64,000 nt of DNA. Origin: Desulfobacterales bacterium (GTDB taxonomy: Bacteria; Desulfobacterota; Desulfobacteria; Desulfobacterales; UBA11574). Location of the stretch: assembly GCA_022340885.1 (NCBI GenBank), contig JAJDND010000020.1, positions 17,278 to 81,277 of the forward strand, given 5' to 3'. This document shows positions 1 through 10,119 of this stretch, piece after piece. A model generated the notes under the pieces. It was not told where the DNA came from. It searched no databases and saw only the letters and a program-made list of their open reading frames with translations. The number at the start of each line of letters is the position of its first letter. Within the stretch, counting starts at the first letter, position 1. The position numbers were made by a program, and so were the translations under genes.

Positions 1-21
1 TGAAGCAGGCAAGGGCGAAAG

Positions 22-178
22 ATGACAGGCCTTCGGCCGCTGGAGGTTGGAGGACCGGGAACTTCGTTCCCTCAAGGGTGGCTTCCAGCTCGGAGAGAGG
101 TAAGAGATTTTACCTTAAGCCTAAAGCTAAGCGCTCCTACAACCTAACGCCGCCGGAGGCGCATTCAATCAACAATCC
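22..178 (-). repeat. Dispersed repeat, copy 1 (inverted relative to copy at 1930-2074)
   Basis: aggccttcggccgctggaggttggaggaccgggaacttcgttccctcaagg...ccttaagcctaaagctaagcgctcc...cgccgccggaggcgcattcaatcaacaatc. Confidence 0.8.
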
Positions 179-1911
179 AAATTGTTTCCCAGTCTGTGTT
201 CCGGACGATAGGGAAAGACATCGATGATTTCTCCGCTGAGCAGCCGGGACTGGATGTTTTGCCAATAAACCGCTTCGAACAGGTCGCTGTGGTGGTTCAA
301 AAAAATGTCTCCCAAATCTCCTCTCAACCCCAGAAAATGCCGGAACTCTTCGGGAAATACGTCATGACTTCCCACACCGAACCAAACTTCGGAAGAAATT
401 TCCTCCTCATAACTCACGGTTTTGGGCATAACCCTGAATTTACACACGGACAACAGACAAAGCTCGTCATAGTCGTAAAAAACTATCCGGCCGTGACGCG
501 TGACACCGAAATTTTTGATCAACAGGTCTCCCGGAAAAATATTTGACCCGGCCAGATCTTTGATGGCATTGCCGTAATCCACGGCAGCAGCCCGGGCATC
601 GGATCGATCCGCTTTCTTAAGATAGATATTGAGCGGTGTCACCCGGCGCTCGATATATGCATGCCTGATAACGACCTGGTTTTCATCGATCATTATATTC
701 TGTTCGGCATTGCACTTCAGGCTGTTCAACAACTCCTCCGAAAAGCGGCCTCGGTTGAATTTCAGATATTCGAATTCCTGGGCATCCACCAGCCGGCCGG
801 CCCGATCATGCTTGAATACCAGGTCATATTTGTCCATTACTTCGTTTCGGGTGGTTCGCTTGGGATAGGCAAAATGATCTTTGATGACTTTGAATACCAG
901 GTCATAATCAGGCATGGTGAACACTTCCATCACCATGCCTCTTTCTCCTTCAGCAATTTCGAACTTTTTGTCCGAACGGCTCAGGTGATTGAGCATGTCG
1001 CAATACAATTCGGATTTGCCGTGTTTGTTGTAGCCGATTGAAATATAGAGTTCCGCGATTCGCTTCCGGGGGATGATTGTCTTCAAAAAACTTACCAGTT
1101 CCGAAGGTTTTTCGACGTCGACATGGAAATAGGAGCGGGTAAAGCTGAATAAGATGCTGACGTCGTTCTCATCCCAAAGAACAGCGTCAAGGACGATGCC
1201 GCCCGCCTTGTTGAGCAGTGCAATAACCAGCGGGAAGACATCCGAACCCACGAAAATACGGCCGATCAGATAGGCGCCCTTTCCGCGATACAGCACGCAA
1301 GTCAGCATCTCGATGCGATCGAAGTACGGCGCGTCTCTCCTGCTCCGAAGATGGTTGTCGAGCTTTTCGGCAGCCAGCCGCGCATCTCGTTGAATATCTT
1401 CACAGACCGCATGATGGGGGTGATCCTTGAGGATATCTTCCAACATCGACGCCGTCGGCCGGCCGCCGTCATAAGTGCGATACGGGAGACGGCCCAACCG
1501 CGGAGATTGTTTCCGGGTACAGGTATCCACGAATTCGATTTGCGGATCCACACCCACTGTAACAAATATTTTCCGGGTCACCGAATTGAAAAAAGTTTCC
1601 GCCAGCTCCCACACATCCAGTGTATGGGTCAAGGCAAAATAGTTCTTTTTGACGTCGATCCAGGCGCTTTCGTCTTTGACCCGGCTGCCCAGCAGTTGCC
1701 CCACCGCTGCAACGATTTCATCCACCACGGACTTATAAAGATCCAGCCTTTCTTCTGCATCGGCTTTCAATCCATGCCAATCCCGATTCACAAAGCGGCC
1801 CCTGGCCCGCTGCGTAATGATCCTGAATTGCGTATGAAATTTTTCAAACGCCCTAAGAACGGCACGAGCAACTTGTTCGGCGGAAGACTGATGGGGAAAT
1901 CTTTGGTTCAT
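169..1911 (-). CDS. aceK: Isocitrate dehydrogenase kinase/phosphatase
   Basis: 580 aa ORF; AceK-type segments such as DYDLVFKVIKDHFAYPKRTTRNEV and DLVFKHDRAGRLVDAQEFEYLKF, full length. Confidence 0.93.
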   Translation of the reverse strand: MNQRFPHQSSAEQVARAVLRAFEKFHTQFRIITQRARGRFVNRDWHGLKADAEERLDLYKSVVDEIVAAVGQLLGSRVKDESAWIDVKKNYFALTHTLDVWELAETFFNSVTRKIFVTVGVDPQIEFVDTCTRKQSPRLGRLPYRTYDGGRPTASMLEDILKDHPHHAVCEDIQRDARLAAEKLDNHLRSRRDAPYFDRIEMLTCVLYRGKGAYLIGRIFVGSDVFPLVIALLNKAGGIVLDAVLWDENDVSILFSFTRSYFHVDVEKPSELVSFLKTIIPRKRIAELYISIGYNKHGKSELYCDMLNHLSRSDKKFEIAEGERGMVMEVFTMPDYDLVFKVIKDHFAYPKRTTRNEVMDKYDLVFKHDRAGRLVDAQEFEYLKFNRGRFSEELLNSLKCNAEQNIMIDENQVVIRHAYIERRVTPLNIYLKKADRSDARAAAVDYGNAIKDLAGSNIFPGDLLIKNFGVTRHGRIVFYDYDELCLLSVCKFRVMPKTVSYEEEISSEVWFGVGSHDVFPEEFRHFLGLRGDLGDIFLNHHSDLFEAVYWQNIQSRLLSGEIIDVFPYRPEHRLGNNLDC

Positions 1912-1929
1912 AAAAAGGAGCTAAAGGTG

Positions 1930-2074
1930 ATTGTTGATTTATGATTGAATGCGCCTCCGGCGCCGTTAGGTTTGAGGAGCGCTTCGCTTTAGGCTTAAGG
2001 CAAAAGCCCTTGCCTCCACCCTCAATGGAGCGAAGTTCCCAGTCCTCCAACAGCCGAAGGCCTTTCCTCTTTCC
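1930..2074 (+). repeat. Dispersed repeat, copy 2
   Basis: gattgttgattt...gaatgcgcctccggcgccgttaggtttgaggagcgcttcgctttaggcttaaggcaaaag...gttcccagtcctccaacagccgaaggcctttcc. Confidence 0.8.
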
Positions 2075-2128
2075 CAATTACTTGATGGGTCGAGGAGTTT
2101 TTCTCCTAAATCCTTAATAAGAGCGGAA

Positions 2129-2326
2129 TGGATAATCTTTTTTTAAATCGGATGCTGTTTGAGTGGCTTAGGGATCATTAAGTAAGAACAGGCGCATTTC
2201 GAACTTGTGTATTTAAAAGAATTTAAAATGATAAGCTTAACCGATTGGTATCTTAAAGATAATATCCTGTTCTTCCTTTACGATCCCTTGCCGCGAGTTC
2301 ATGCGGTTTAAAAAAAAGATTATCCA
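2129..2326. repeat. ~198 bp element with terminal inverted repeats
   Basis: TGGATAATCTTTTTTTAAATCG at left; CGGTTTAAAAAAAAGATTATCCA at right. Confidence 0.75.
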
Positions 2327-2379
2327 TGGAGCGCCTGTTCGGAAAACACCCCGAACCCAATTGCTTATCTTCTGACTTT

Positions 2380-2610
2380 CTGATCCTCTATCCTTCCGTG
2401 CTCCGTCGTCTGTTTGTATTCGTCCCTCTTCCGAGCGCAGCGGTCGTCCTTCGTCCCTCGGTTGTCTGTCTTCCGTCCTCCGTCATCTGTCATCTTTCGT
2501 CCGTCATCCCAGCGAAGCGGTCGTCCATCTTCCCTCGCCTTCCTCATTTGTTTGCTTCCAACCTCAAGGGAACGAAGTTCCCGGTCCTCCAACGGTCGAA
2601 GGCCTTTCCT
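2380..2610. repeat. Pyrimidine-biased word-repeat tract (purine-biased on minus strand)
   Basis: ctccgtcgtctgttt...cttccgtcctccgtcatctgtcatctttcgtccgtcatcccagcgaagcggtcgtcc. Confidence 0.7.
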
Positions 2611-4030
2611 ACATCAACGTCATAGCCGCCGTCCTGGACAGCTCGATAATATATTGGGGAAAGATTCCGCCGGCGACCATCCCGAATATCAACAGCCCGG
2701 CCAGGACTTTTATAGAACCGGGCACCTGGAGTTCGGGCAACTGTTCTTTGGGCTCCAGAAGATAAGCCGCCCTCACCACCAAGAGGTAGTAGTAAAGTGA
2801 AATGACCACATTGATCATGGCAATAAGTACCAGCATAAAGTAACCTTTTTGCATGGCCGCGGTAAAGATCAAAAGTTTGCCCGTAAAGCCGATGGTGGGC
2901 GGAATACCGGCCAGCCCGAAAAGCGCCATCATCAGGGCCATTGCCAGAATCGGGGACCGGCGGTGCAGCCCGGCCAGGTGTTCGATGTCCAAATTCCTGC
3001 CGTCATCCGACACTTTGACGAGCACCAGAAAACAGGTGAATTTCATCATCAAAATAGAGAGTGCATAAAAAATGGCGCTGGAATAACCGGCCTGACTCAT
3101 GCTCAAAATTCCGATAAGCACATATCCGGCATGGGCGACGCTGGAGTATGCCAGCAGCCGCTTAAAGTCCTTTTGGACGACGGCGGCCAGATTGCCGATG
3201 GTCATGGTCACAATGGAAAGCGTCACCAGCATATGCACCAGGTAGGCGCTGCCGTCGCCGGCCAGTGCAACGATTCTGATGAGGATGGCGATGGCCGCAA
3301 CCTTGGAAGCCGTGGCGATATAGGTGGTGACCTGGTTGGCGGCGCTCTCGTAAACATCGGGCGCCCAGAAATGAAACGGAAAGACAGCCAGTTTGAAAAA
3401 AAATCCGGTCAGCAGCAGAATCAGGGCGATAATCACCACCGGCCGGTTGAGGACCTTCGGAAGTATTTTAAGAATTTCCACCAGATATGCGACATGGATG
3501 CTGCCGTAAAGCAACGCAAAACCAAAAAGCATCAAAGCCGATGCAGAAGCCCCGATCAAAAAATATTTCAGGCCCGCATCGACGCCCCGGTCGCGCCCTT
3601 TTCGCAGAAAAACCAGGGTGTAAAGAGAATAGCTGGAAAGCTCCAGGGCAACGTAAACGGTCAACAGGTGAACGCTGCTGACCAGCATCATCATGGCCAG
3701 CGTACAAGCGCTCAGCAAGAAATAGAATTCCGGGTGATGCCGCTTTGCTATCCCTTCGAGCTCCGTACACAGGCATACCACCAAAAAAAGCCCCATGGAC
3801 AGCATGACTTTAAACACCTGAGAAAACAGGTCGATACGATAGGTTCCTGAAAAGAGGTCTCCGGTCAAGCGCACACATGCCAGACAAACCCCAACTCCCA
3901 CGGAAGCCAAAACCAGGGCAGTGAAGTAGAGTTGTTCGGGTTTGATCCGCCGCATCATGGACAAACACAAAAATACGGTGCTCACCAGTAAAAAGTAGAA
4001 TTCGGGGCTGAAAATTATCCAGTTCATCAT
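2609..4030 (-). CDS. nuoN: NADH-quinone oxidoreductase subunit N
   Basis: 473 aa polytopic protein, proton-antiporter-like motifs (FFFKLAVFPFHFWAPDVYESA), overlaps nuoM by 4 nt. Confidence 0.95.
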   Translation of the reverse strand: MMNWIIFSPEFYFLLVSTVFLCLSMMRRIKPEQLYFTALVLASVGVGVCLACVRLTGDLFSGTYRIDLFSQVFKVMLSMGLFLVVCLCTELEGIAKRHHPEFYFLLSACTLAMMMLVSSVHLLTVYVALELSSYSLYTLVFLRKGRDRGVDAGLKYFLIGASASALMLFGFALLYGSIHVAYLVEILKILPKVLNRPVVIIALILLLTGFFFKLAVFPFHFWAPDVYESAANQVTTYIATASKVAAIAILIRIVALAGDGSAYLVHMLVTLSIVTMTIGNLAAVVQKDFKRLLAYSSVAHAGYVLIGILSMSQAGYSSAIFYALSILMMKFTCFLVLVKVSDDGRNLDIEHLAGLHRRSPILAMALMMALFGLAGIPPTIGFTGKLLIFTAAMQKGYFMLVLIAMINVVISLYYYLLVVRAAYLLEPKEQLPELQVPGSIKVLAGLLIFGMVAGGIFPQYIIELSRTAAMTLM

Positions 4031-5505
4031 GGCAACCCGGAAATAAAAGGTATGGACGCCGTCTGTATCATGTTCAGCATAACATCGGGAAACAGACCGA
4101 AAATGACGATAACCGAAACCAGGATCATTCTGGGGATACCCAGCTTAAACGAAACATCTTCAAGGTGCGCAAAACGCTCCTTTGGCGGACCGTAGCAGGT
4201 TCGCTGCACCACCCGGAGCATGAACAGCGCACTCACGACCAAAGCACAGACTGCCAGTATGCCGTACAGCGGATAAACTTTGAAGGAAGAAATAAAGACC
4301 GTGAGTTCCGCCCAAAAACTGGCCAGACAGGGAACGCCGATGCCGGTCAGCGCCGCTACGATCAAATATCCGGAGGCCACCGGCATGGTACGGCTCAGCC
4401 CTCCCAGCTCCACAATGGATTTTGTGTGGGTCCGGTCATAGATATAGCCCACCGACGAGAAGAAGAGTGCCGTCATCACCCCATGGGCAAACATCTGAAA
4501 GACGGCACCGTTGAGCCCTTCGACCGTTACCGTGGCCAGTCCCAACCCCACGATCCCCATGTGTGACACGCTGGAATATCCGATGACGAATTTGAGATCG
4601 GTCTGGCTCAACCCCACAAAAACACCGTAGACAATACCGATGACGGCCAGCAGCGCCATGAGATGCGCCCAATACTGCCAACCTTCGGGGCAAAGGAAGA
4701 TGCCCACCCGCAGCACGCCGAAGGCGCCGATTTTCATGAGCACGCCGGCGTGGATCATGCTCACCGCCGTGGGCGCCGCCACATGCCCCGTGGGCGACCA
4801 GGTGTGAAAGGGCCAGACACCCGCTAAAATGCCGAAACCGATGTACAAAAGGATAAATGCGAATTTTTGCTGAAAGGGCGTGAAGGTCCCCGGATGCATG
4901 AGCGCCACAAGGTCGAATGTATGAAATCCCGATTTGACCACCAGATAAATAATAGCCGGAAGAACCAGGGCGCTGCCCGCCAGAAGATACAGGGTCAGTT
5001 TCATGGCCGCATATTCCTTGCGCGTGCTTCCCCACACGGCAATGAGCAGATACATGGGAAAAAGCGACACATCAAACCAGATGAAAATAAAGAAAAGATC
5101 CATGCTCATGAACATTCCGAAGACACCGCTGACCAGAAGAAAAATCAGCGCGAAGAACTCCTTGACACGGGTTTCGAGCTCCCACATGGTGAGCACGCCG
5201 GTAAAAAAAACGATTCCGGTCAGCAGGAGCATGGGCAGACCGAATCCGTCGGCGCCGTTATAATAGGAAATTCCCAGAGACGGAACCCATTGATACTTTT
5301 CCACGAATTGGAGCCCGCCCTGGGTCTTGTCATAGGCAAAAAACAGATAAGCGGATAACAACAGGGTGACCCCGGAGCAGACGGCGCTGACCCATTTGAT
5401 GGCGTCTTTTTTATCTTCGGGGATAAACAGGATGATTAAAAGCCCGGCCACACAGCTGAACAGAATCGAGGACAGATACGGAAAATGTGCATATGCAATG
5501 GGCAT
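4027..5505 (-). CDS. nuoM: NADH-quinone oxidoreductase subunit M
   Basis: 492 aa; GVWPFHTWSPTGHVAAPTAVSMIHAGVLMKIGAFG motif. Confidence 0.95.
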   Translation of the reverse strand: MPIAYAHFPYLSSILFSCVAGLLIILFIPEDKKDAIKWVSAVCSGVTLLLSAYLFFAYDKTQGGLQFVEKYQWVPSLGISYYNGADGFGLPMLLLTGIVFFTGVLTMWELETRVKEFFALIFLLVSGVFGMFMSMDLFFIFIWFDVSLFPMYLLIAVWGSTRKEYAAMKLTLYLLAGSALVLPAIIYLVVKSGFHTFDLVALMHPGTFTPFQQKFAFILLYIGFGILAGVWPFHTWSPTGHVAAPTAVSMIHAGVLMKIGAFGVLRVGIFLCPEGWQYWAHLMALLAVIGIVYGVFVGLSQTDLKFVIGYSSVSHMGIVGLGLATVTVEGLNGAVFQMFAHGVMTALFFSSVGYIYDRTHTKSIVELGGLSRTMPVASGYLIVAALTGIGVPCLASFWAELTVFISSFKVYPLYGILAVCALVVSALFMLRVVQRTCYGPPKERFAHLEDVSFKLGIPRMILVSVIVIFGLFPDVMLNMIQTASIPFISGLP

Positions 5506-5517
5506 CTTGTTATAACC

Positions 5518-7425
5518 TTAAAAGAAAAAATAAAGTGCCAGAAAAAAGACGGCCACAAACATCACCAGCAGTTTATACTGAATCATGGAAAGATGCAGGT
5601 CGGAAATCATCCGGCCGCTTTTTACGGTACCGTCACACACGGCGTCGATGCTTCCGTCAATGACGCGGTTGTCATTTTGGGTACAGATGTTGGACACTCC
5701 CCGGTAAATCACGACATCCAGAAGCCGGCGGTACATCCGGTCAATATACCATCGCTCGAGAAACAGTGATTTTAACGCGGGGATCCGCTCGACAAAACCG
5801 ATCTGACCGGCTTTTCTGCGGCCGAATTCCATCCATGTCACCACAAGCCCCAGCACAGCCAGACTCACGGAGACATATAACAGCCAATCCGAATGATGCC
5901 CGGCCATCTCTTCCACGCCGGCTAAGCGGCCTGAAAGAAAACCCTGCAGCATTTTTTTGCCGAAACCCAGCACCACCGTAATTGCCGCAAGGATAACCAG
6001 CGGCCATGCCATCTCCCGGTCATGATGATGTTCTGTTTCTTCGTGGCCGTGGACGGCCGAGTTTTCCTGCGCCGCCTCATCGTTTATTTCTTTCGGGAAT
6101 ACGATAATGAAGATCAGGCGAAATGCATAATATGCGGTTAAAAACACGCCCGCAAGTCCGGCGGTCAGCCATATGGGATTACCCAGGCCCGCCAATTGCG
6201 CCATAATCATTTCCTTGCTGAAAAAGCCGGAAAACGGCGGCAGGCCCGACAAGGCAGCGGCGGCGATGACCATACAGATCATGGGCGTTTTTAAATGCCG
6301 GCCGCCCTTTCTCCCGATGTCGAACATGTCGTTGGTTTCATATTGATGGATAAAAACCCCGGAGCAAAGGAACAACAAGGCCTTGAATCCGGCATGGGTG
6401 GTCAGGTGAAATACGCCGGCGACATAACCTCCCGCAGCCAACCCCATAATCATATATCCCAGTTGGCTGATGGTGGAATAGGCCCAGACCTGTTTGATAT
6501 CCCGGCTGACCATGGCCATGGTGGACGATAATAGCATACTGATGGTGCCGACGGCGAGGCAGACGGTCATGGCCGTTGCTGAATGGCTGAAAAAAGGAAA
6601 AAGACGGGCAAAAAGAAAAACCCCCGCAGCCACCATGGTGGCCGAGTGCAAGAGCGCACTGACCGGCGTGGGGCCTTCCATGGCATCCGGCAGCCATGTC
6701 AGCAACGGAAACTGCGCGCTTTTGCCGACGACGCCGCCAAAAATCAAAAGGGCCGAAAGCGTGATCAGTCCCGGTGACATGACCGCCGTCACCATGGGGC
6801 TGTTCAGTTTCAGAATGTCCAGATTCCCCAGGTTCATCAAGACCAGCAAAAGACCGAGCATAAACGCCACGTCTCCGAGACGGGTCATGACAAATGCTTT
6901 TTTCCCGGCCTCGCTGGCACTGAATTTTTCGTACCAGAAACCGATGAGCAAATAGGACGACAACCCCACCAGTTCCCAAAAGACATATAACTGGAACAAG
7001 GAGGCGGACAGGGTTAGGCTGATCATGGCCCAGGCAAACAGCGACATGAATGCATAATAGCGGGAAAATCCCCTGTCTCCGGCCATGTAGCCGAGGGAAT
7101 AGATCTGGACCAGAAAACAGATGACGGTCACGATGGTCAGCATCAATAGGCTCAGTGGGTCCAGAAGAAAACCGACCGGGATGGTGATGAAACCGGATAC
7201 CAGCCATTTCCCGGCGTATTGTACGGATGTTGTCAGATGCCGGTATTGGATGATCAGAAAAAGAGCGCCCGCAAGTGAGACGGAAACCGCCCCGATGGAC
7301 AGCCCGGCGCTGAGCCGTTCATTTTTCCGGGTAAAGACCATGATCAGCAAAAAGGCGACAAAAGGCAGCACCGCCGTCACGGCAGTCATTAAAACGGTCC
7401 AGTTACTTATGGGTGTCGAAGTCAT
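5518..7425 (-). CDS. nuoL: NADH-quinone oxidoreductase subunit L
   Basis: 635 aa; KSAQFPLLTWLPDAMEGPTPVSALLHSATMVAAGVFL motif. Confidence 0.96.
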   Translation of the reverse strand: MTSTPISNWTVLMTAVTAVLPFVAFLLIMVFTRKNERLSAGLSIGAVSVSLAGALFLIIQYRHLTTSVQYAGKWLVSGFITIPVGFLLDPLSLLMLTIVTVICFLVQIYSLGYMAGDRGFSRYYAFMSLFAWAMISLTLSASLFQLYVFWELVGLSSYLLIGFWYEKFSASEAGKKAFVMTRLGDVAFMLGLLLVLMNLGNLDILKLNSPMVTAVMSPGLITLSALLIFGGVVGKSAQFPLLTWLPDAMEGPTPVSALLHSATMVAAGVFLFARLFPFFSHSATAMTVCLAVGTISMLLSSTMAMVSRDIKQVWAYSTISQLGYMIMGLAAGGYVAGVFHLTTHAGFKALLFLCSGVFIHQYETNDMFDIGRKGGRHLKTPMICMVIAAAALSGLPPFSGFFSKEMIMAQLAGLGNPIWLTAGLAGVFLTAYYAFRLIFIIVFPKEINDEAAQENSAVHGHEETEHHHDREMAWPLVILAAITVVLGFGKKMLQGFLSGRLAGVEEMAGHHSDWLLYVSVSLAVLGLVVTWMEFGRRKAGQIGFVERIPALKSLFLERWYIDRMYRRLLDVVIYRGVSNICTQNDNRVIDGSIDAVCDGTVKSGRMISDLHLSMIQYKLLVMFVAVFFLALYFFF

Positions 7426-7554
7426 GTTGTCCTGTAACTTAGCAGCTGTCCTATTTCCTCTTTTCTCTTTCCTGATCTCTGATGTAAAATTGATGATTCA
7501 TGATTGTTGATTGAAGGTGTCGCTTTGCTCCAGTAATTTAATATTTTACTTTCT

Positions 7555-7700
7555 CACCCTCTGCTTCCCATCGTCCATCGTCCCAGCGAAGCGGTCGTCC
7601 CTCTTCCGAGCGCAGCGGTCTTCCTTATTCCATCGATCATCTGTCCTCTGAGTTCCGACCTCTGACTTCCGTTCTCCGTCGTCCGACTCCGACTTCCGGC
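7555..7700. repeat. Word-repeat tract between nuoL and nuoK
   Basis: catcgtccatcgtcccagcgaagcggtcgtccctc...ctgtcctctgagttccgacctctgacttccgttctccgtcgtccgactccgacttccgg. Confidence 0.7.
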
Positions 7701-7710
7701 CCTTTCCCCG

Positions 7711-8004
7711 TCAATTATAGGCCCCCGGATCCACACTCCCCTTTCGCCGGTAGGCACAGACGATCAGGGCCAGTCCCACGGAAACCTCGGCCGCGGCGAT
7801 GGCCAGTATAAAAATCGCGATGGCCTGTCCTTCCAGAAGCTGCCAGCGCAACGCTGCCCCGATAAAGGCAATCGCCCCGGAATTCAACATAATTTCCAGG
7901 CCCAAAAGAATCATGATCAGATTCCGCCGCGTCACCGCGCAGAACATTCCCATCAAAAAAACGATTCCGGCCAACACGATCACATGGCTGTATGGCACTA
8001 TCAC
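7711..8004 (-). CDS. nuoK: NADH-quinone oxidoreductase subunit K
   Basis: 97 aa, GLEIMLNSGAIAFI and AAAEVSVGLALIV motifs. Confidence 0.94.
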   Translation of the reverse strand: MIVPYSHVIVLAGIVFLMGMFCAVTRRNLIMILLGLEIMLNSGAIAFIGAALRWQLLEGQAIAIFILAIAAAEVSVGLALIVCAYRRKGSVDPGAYN

Positions 8005-8082
8005 TTTTGATCCTCGTTCATATTTACGAATCCCCTAATTCGGCGTTCGACCGATCTACTACCCTATTTTCAATTGCCTAAC

Positions 8083-8196
8083 GTTTGAAGTGATCTAAAG
8101 TGCCTAAAGTTGAGGTAGCGCTGACGCGCATTCATTGAAACATAATTAAATTGCCTTAAATTCCTTAACTTTAGCTCACTTTAGTTCACTTCAAAC
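8083..8196. repeat. Inverted repeat between nuoK and nuoJ
   Basis: GTTTGAAGTGATCTAAAGTGCCTAAAGTT ... AACTTTAGCTCACTTTAGTTCACTTCAAAC. Confidence 0.8.
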
Positions 8197-8202
8197 TTTA
8201 GC

Positions 8203-8706
8203 TCACTTATATTGTTCTTTCCTTTTCCCCAAATACAGCACCGCGACCAGCACAATCAGCAGCAGCAAAGAAATGATCTCTATGGCCAGCCAGTGTGCCT
8301 GGAAAAGATAATGGCCGAAAGCCACGGGCTCGGCCGCGGCGGCTTTCAGCGGAATCCGTGTATCCGGATCGCCCAGGATCATGAAGGCGCCGGCAACGAT
8401 GAATATCACGCACATGCCGAGCGCCGGGAGCCATTGGCGAATGGGGAAAAACCGTTCTTCGAATGCTTCCACCTTCAACATCATAATGATAAAGAGGAAT
8501 AACACCATAATGGCGCCGGCGTAAATGATGACCTCCAGGGCTGCTAAAAAAGGCGCTCCCAAAAGGTAAAACAGCATGGCAACGCCGAAAAAAGAAATGA
8601 CCAGGTACACCACGGCATGCACCAGATTTCGCCGGCTTATGGCCAACCCCGTGGAAGCGATGATCAAAACCGCCAGCACGTAGAATATGATGGAATATAG
8701 CGTCAT
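8203..8706 (-). CDS. nuoJ: NADH-quinone oxidoreductase subunit J
   Basis: 167 aa, NuoJ-type membrane protein (LEVIIYAGAIMVLFLFIIMML). Confidence 0.94.
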   Translation of the reverse strand: MTLYSIIFYVLAVLIIASTGLAISRRNLVHAVVYLVISFFGVAMLFYLLGAPFLAALEVIIYAGAIMVLFLFIIMMLKVEAFEERFFPIRQWLPALGMCVIFIVAGAFMILGDPDTRIPLKAAAAEPVAFGHYLFQAHWLAIEIISLLLLIVLVAVLYLGKRKEQYK

Positions 8707-8730
8707 GACTTTTGGATTGATGACTTATGA

Positions 8731-8797
8731 TTGTTGATTGAATGCGCCTCCGGCGGCGTTAGATTTGAGGAGCGCTTCGCTTTAGGCTTAAGGCAAA
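8731..8797 (+). repeat. Dispersed repeat, copy 3
   Basis: ttgttgattgaatgcgcctccggcggcgttagatttgaggagcgcttcgctttaggcttaaggcaaaa. Confidence 0.8.
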
Positions 8798-8814
8798 AAC
8801 TGTTATGCTGCATC

Positions 8815-9140
8815 GTCCCTTGGTCCTTGATTTCTGACCTCAGACTTCCGTTCTCTGGTCTTTGTTTGTCCATCGTCCTGGCGCAGCAATCATCCATCGT
8901 CCTATCGAAGCGGTCGTCCCTCGTCCTTCACGCCTCCAACCTCGAGGGAACGGCGTTCCCGGTCCTCCAACGGCCGAAGTCCTTTTCCTCTTTCCTCATT
9001 TCTCATTTCTGTCACCTGTCGTCCGTCCTCTGCCCTCTATCGTCCATCGGTCTTTCGTCCTCTGTCGTCCGACTTCTGACTTTAAACACTGAACACTGCT
9101 TGCCTCGGCGAAGCTTCATAGAGCGAAGACGGGAACACTG
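8815..9140. repeat. Word-repeat tract between nuoJ and nuoI
   Basis: ctgacctcagacttccgttctc...cgtcctatcgaagcggtcgtccctcgtcc...ctgtcgtccgacttctgactttaaacactgaacactg. Confidence 0.7.
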
Positions 9141-9159
9141 AACATTGAACTCTAACAAA

Positions 9160-9786
9160 TCACGGCATATTACTCTTGACATCCACCGGTGCCTTCTCCC
9201 GGGCATGGGTGCCTTTATCCCCCACCTGGGTAACGACCCCCGCATGTTTGTAAAAATTATATTCCTTGTCTTTTCCGCCGTGATCCACCAGCAGATCTTC
9301 CTTTTCATAAACCAGTGATAAAATATCTCTGTTGCAGGTTTCAAAATCGGGCGTCAATTGGATGGCCGATGTCGGACATGCCTCTTCACATAAACCGCAG
9401 TAAATGCACCGGCCGAAGTTTATGCGAAACCAGGCGGCAATGCGCCTGCCGTCTTTTTGTTCCGCCGATTGCATGGAGATACAGCTCACCGGACAGGCCG
9501 CCGAGCACAGGTAACAGGCAACACACCGTTCCCCGCCGTCCGGATCACGGGTCAGGATGATTCTGGCTCTAGATCGTTCCGGCAACGGTCGCTTGTATTC
9601 CGGGTATTCATGGGTAAAGGGCTTTCGAAAAAGGTGCCTGAAGGTCATGCCGAATCCTTCCGCCAGCGCTTTTAACGCATCCCATACCTCCGACCCGGCC
9701 CCTTTGCCCGGATCCTTTTCAATGTCATGCGGATTGTTATCATTTGTCATAAATTTGCCTTGGGCTAAGTTTTTGACTGGGTTCAC
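9160..9786 (-). CDS. nuoI: NADH-quinone oxidoreductase subunit I (2x[4Fe-4S]); start may be 9750
   Basis: [18 protein letters not shown] and [16 protein letters not shown] ferredoxin motifs; internal Met MTNDNN at 9750 is an alternative start. Confidence 0.92.
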   Translation of the reverse strand: MNPVKNLAQGKFMTNDNNPHDIEKDPGKGAGSEVWDALKALAEGFGMTFRHLFRKPFTHEYPEYKRPLPERSRARIILTRDPDGGERCVACYLCSAACPVSCISMQSAEQKDGRRIAAWFRINFGRCIYCGLCEEACPTSAIQLTPDFETCNRDILSLVYEKEDLLVDHGGKDKEYNFYKHAGVVTQVGDKGTHAREKAPVDVKSNMP

Positions 9787-10119
9787 CCTCTCTTGTTTCC
9801 AACTAAACCGAGCGTTTCAAATTTTTAAAATAACTAACTTGACAATATTTTTAAAGTATTCTGCCATTTTTAATTTCAATAATTTGAAACCTTACAGGAT
9901 TTCCAATTTCACCACACCTACCGCGTCAGACAACGTTCCGCATAGATGACTATAGCGAAACGGCATCTTCCTTGTATCTGCGGCAAACTTGAAAATCGCT
10001 CAATTTAGGTTCCAGATAGCCAGCTTTCATTATTGAAAATCCAAATATCAAATCCCAAATTACAAACAAATCTCAATGACTAAAATTCGAAATTCGAAAC
10101 AATAATTTGTTCTAAAAGG

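Noticed and set aside
2365-2625. ORFs translated from the word-repeat tract (e.g. 2365-2592 minus, 2326-2625 plus)
   Set aside because: Open frame results from biased repeat words lacking stops; no RBS or domain support.
2849-3850. Long plus-strand ORF (333 aa) inside nuoN
   Set aside because: Antisense shadow of a well-supported nuo gene; low-complexity HQGK-rich translation with no recognisable domain.
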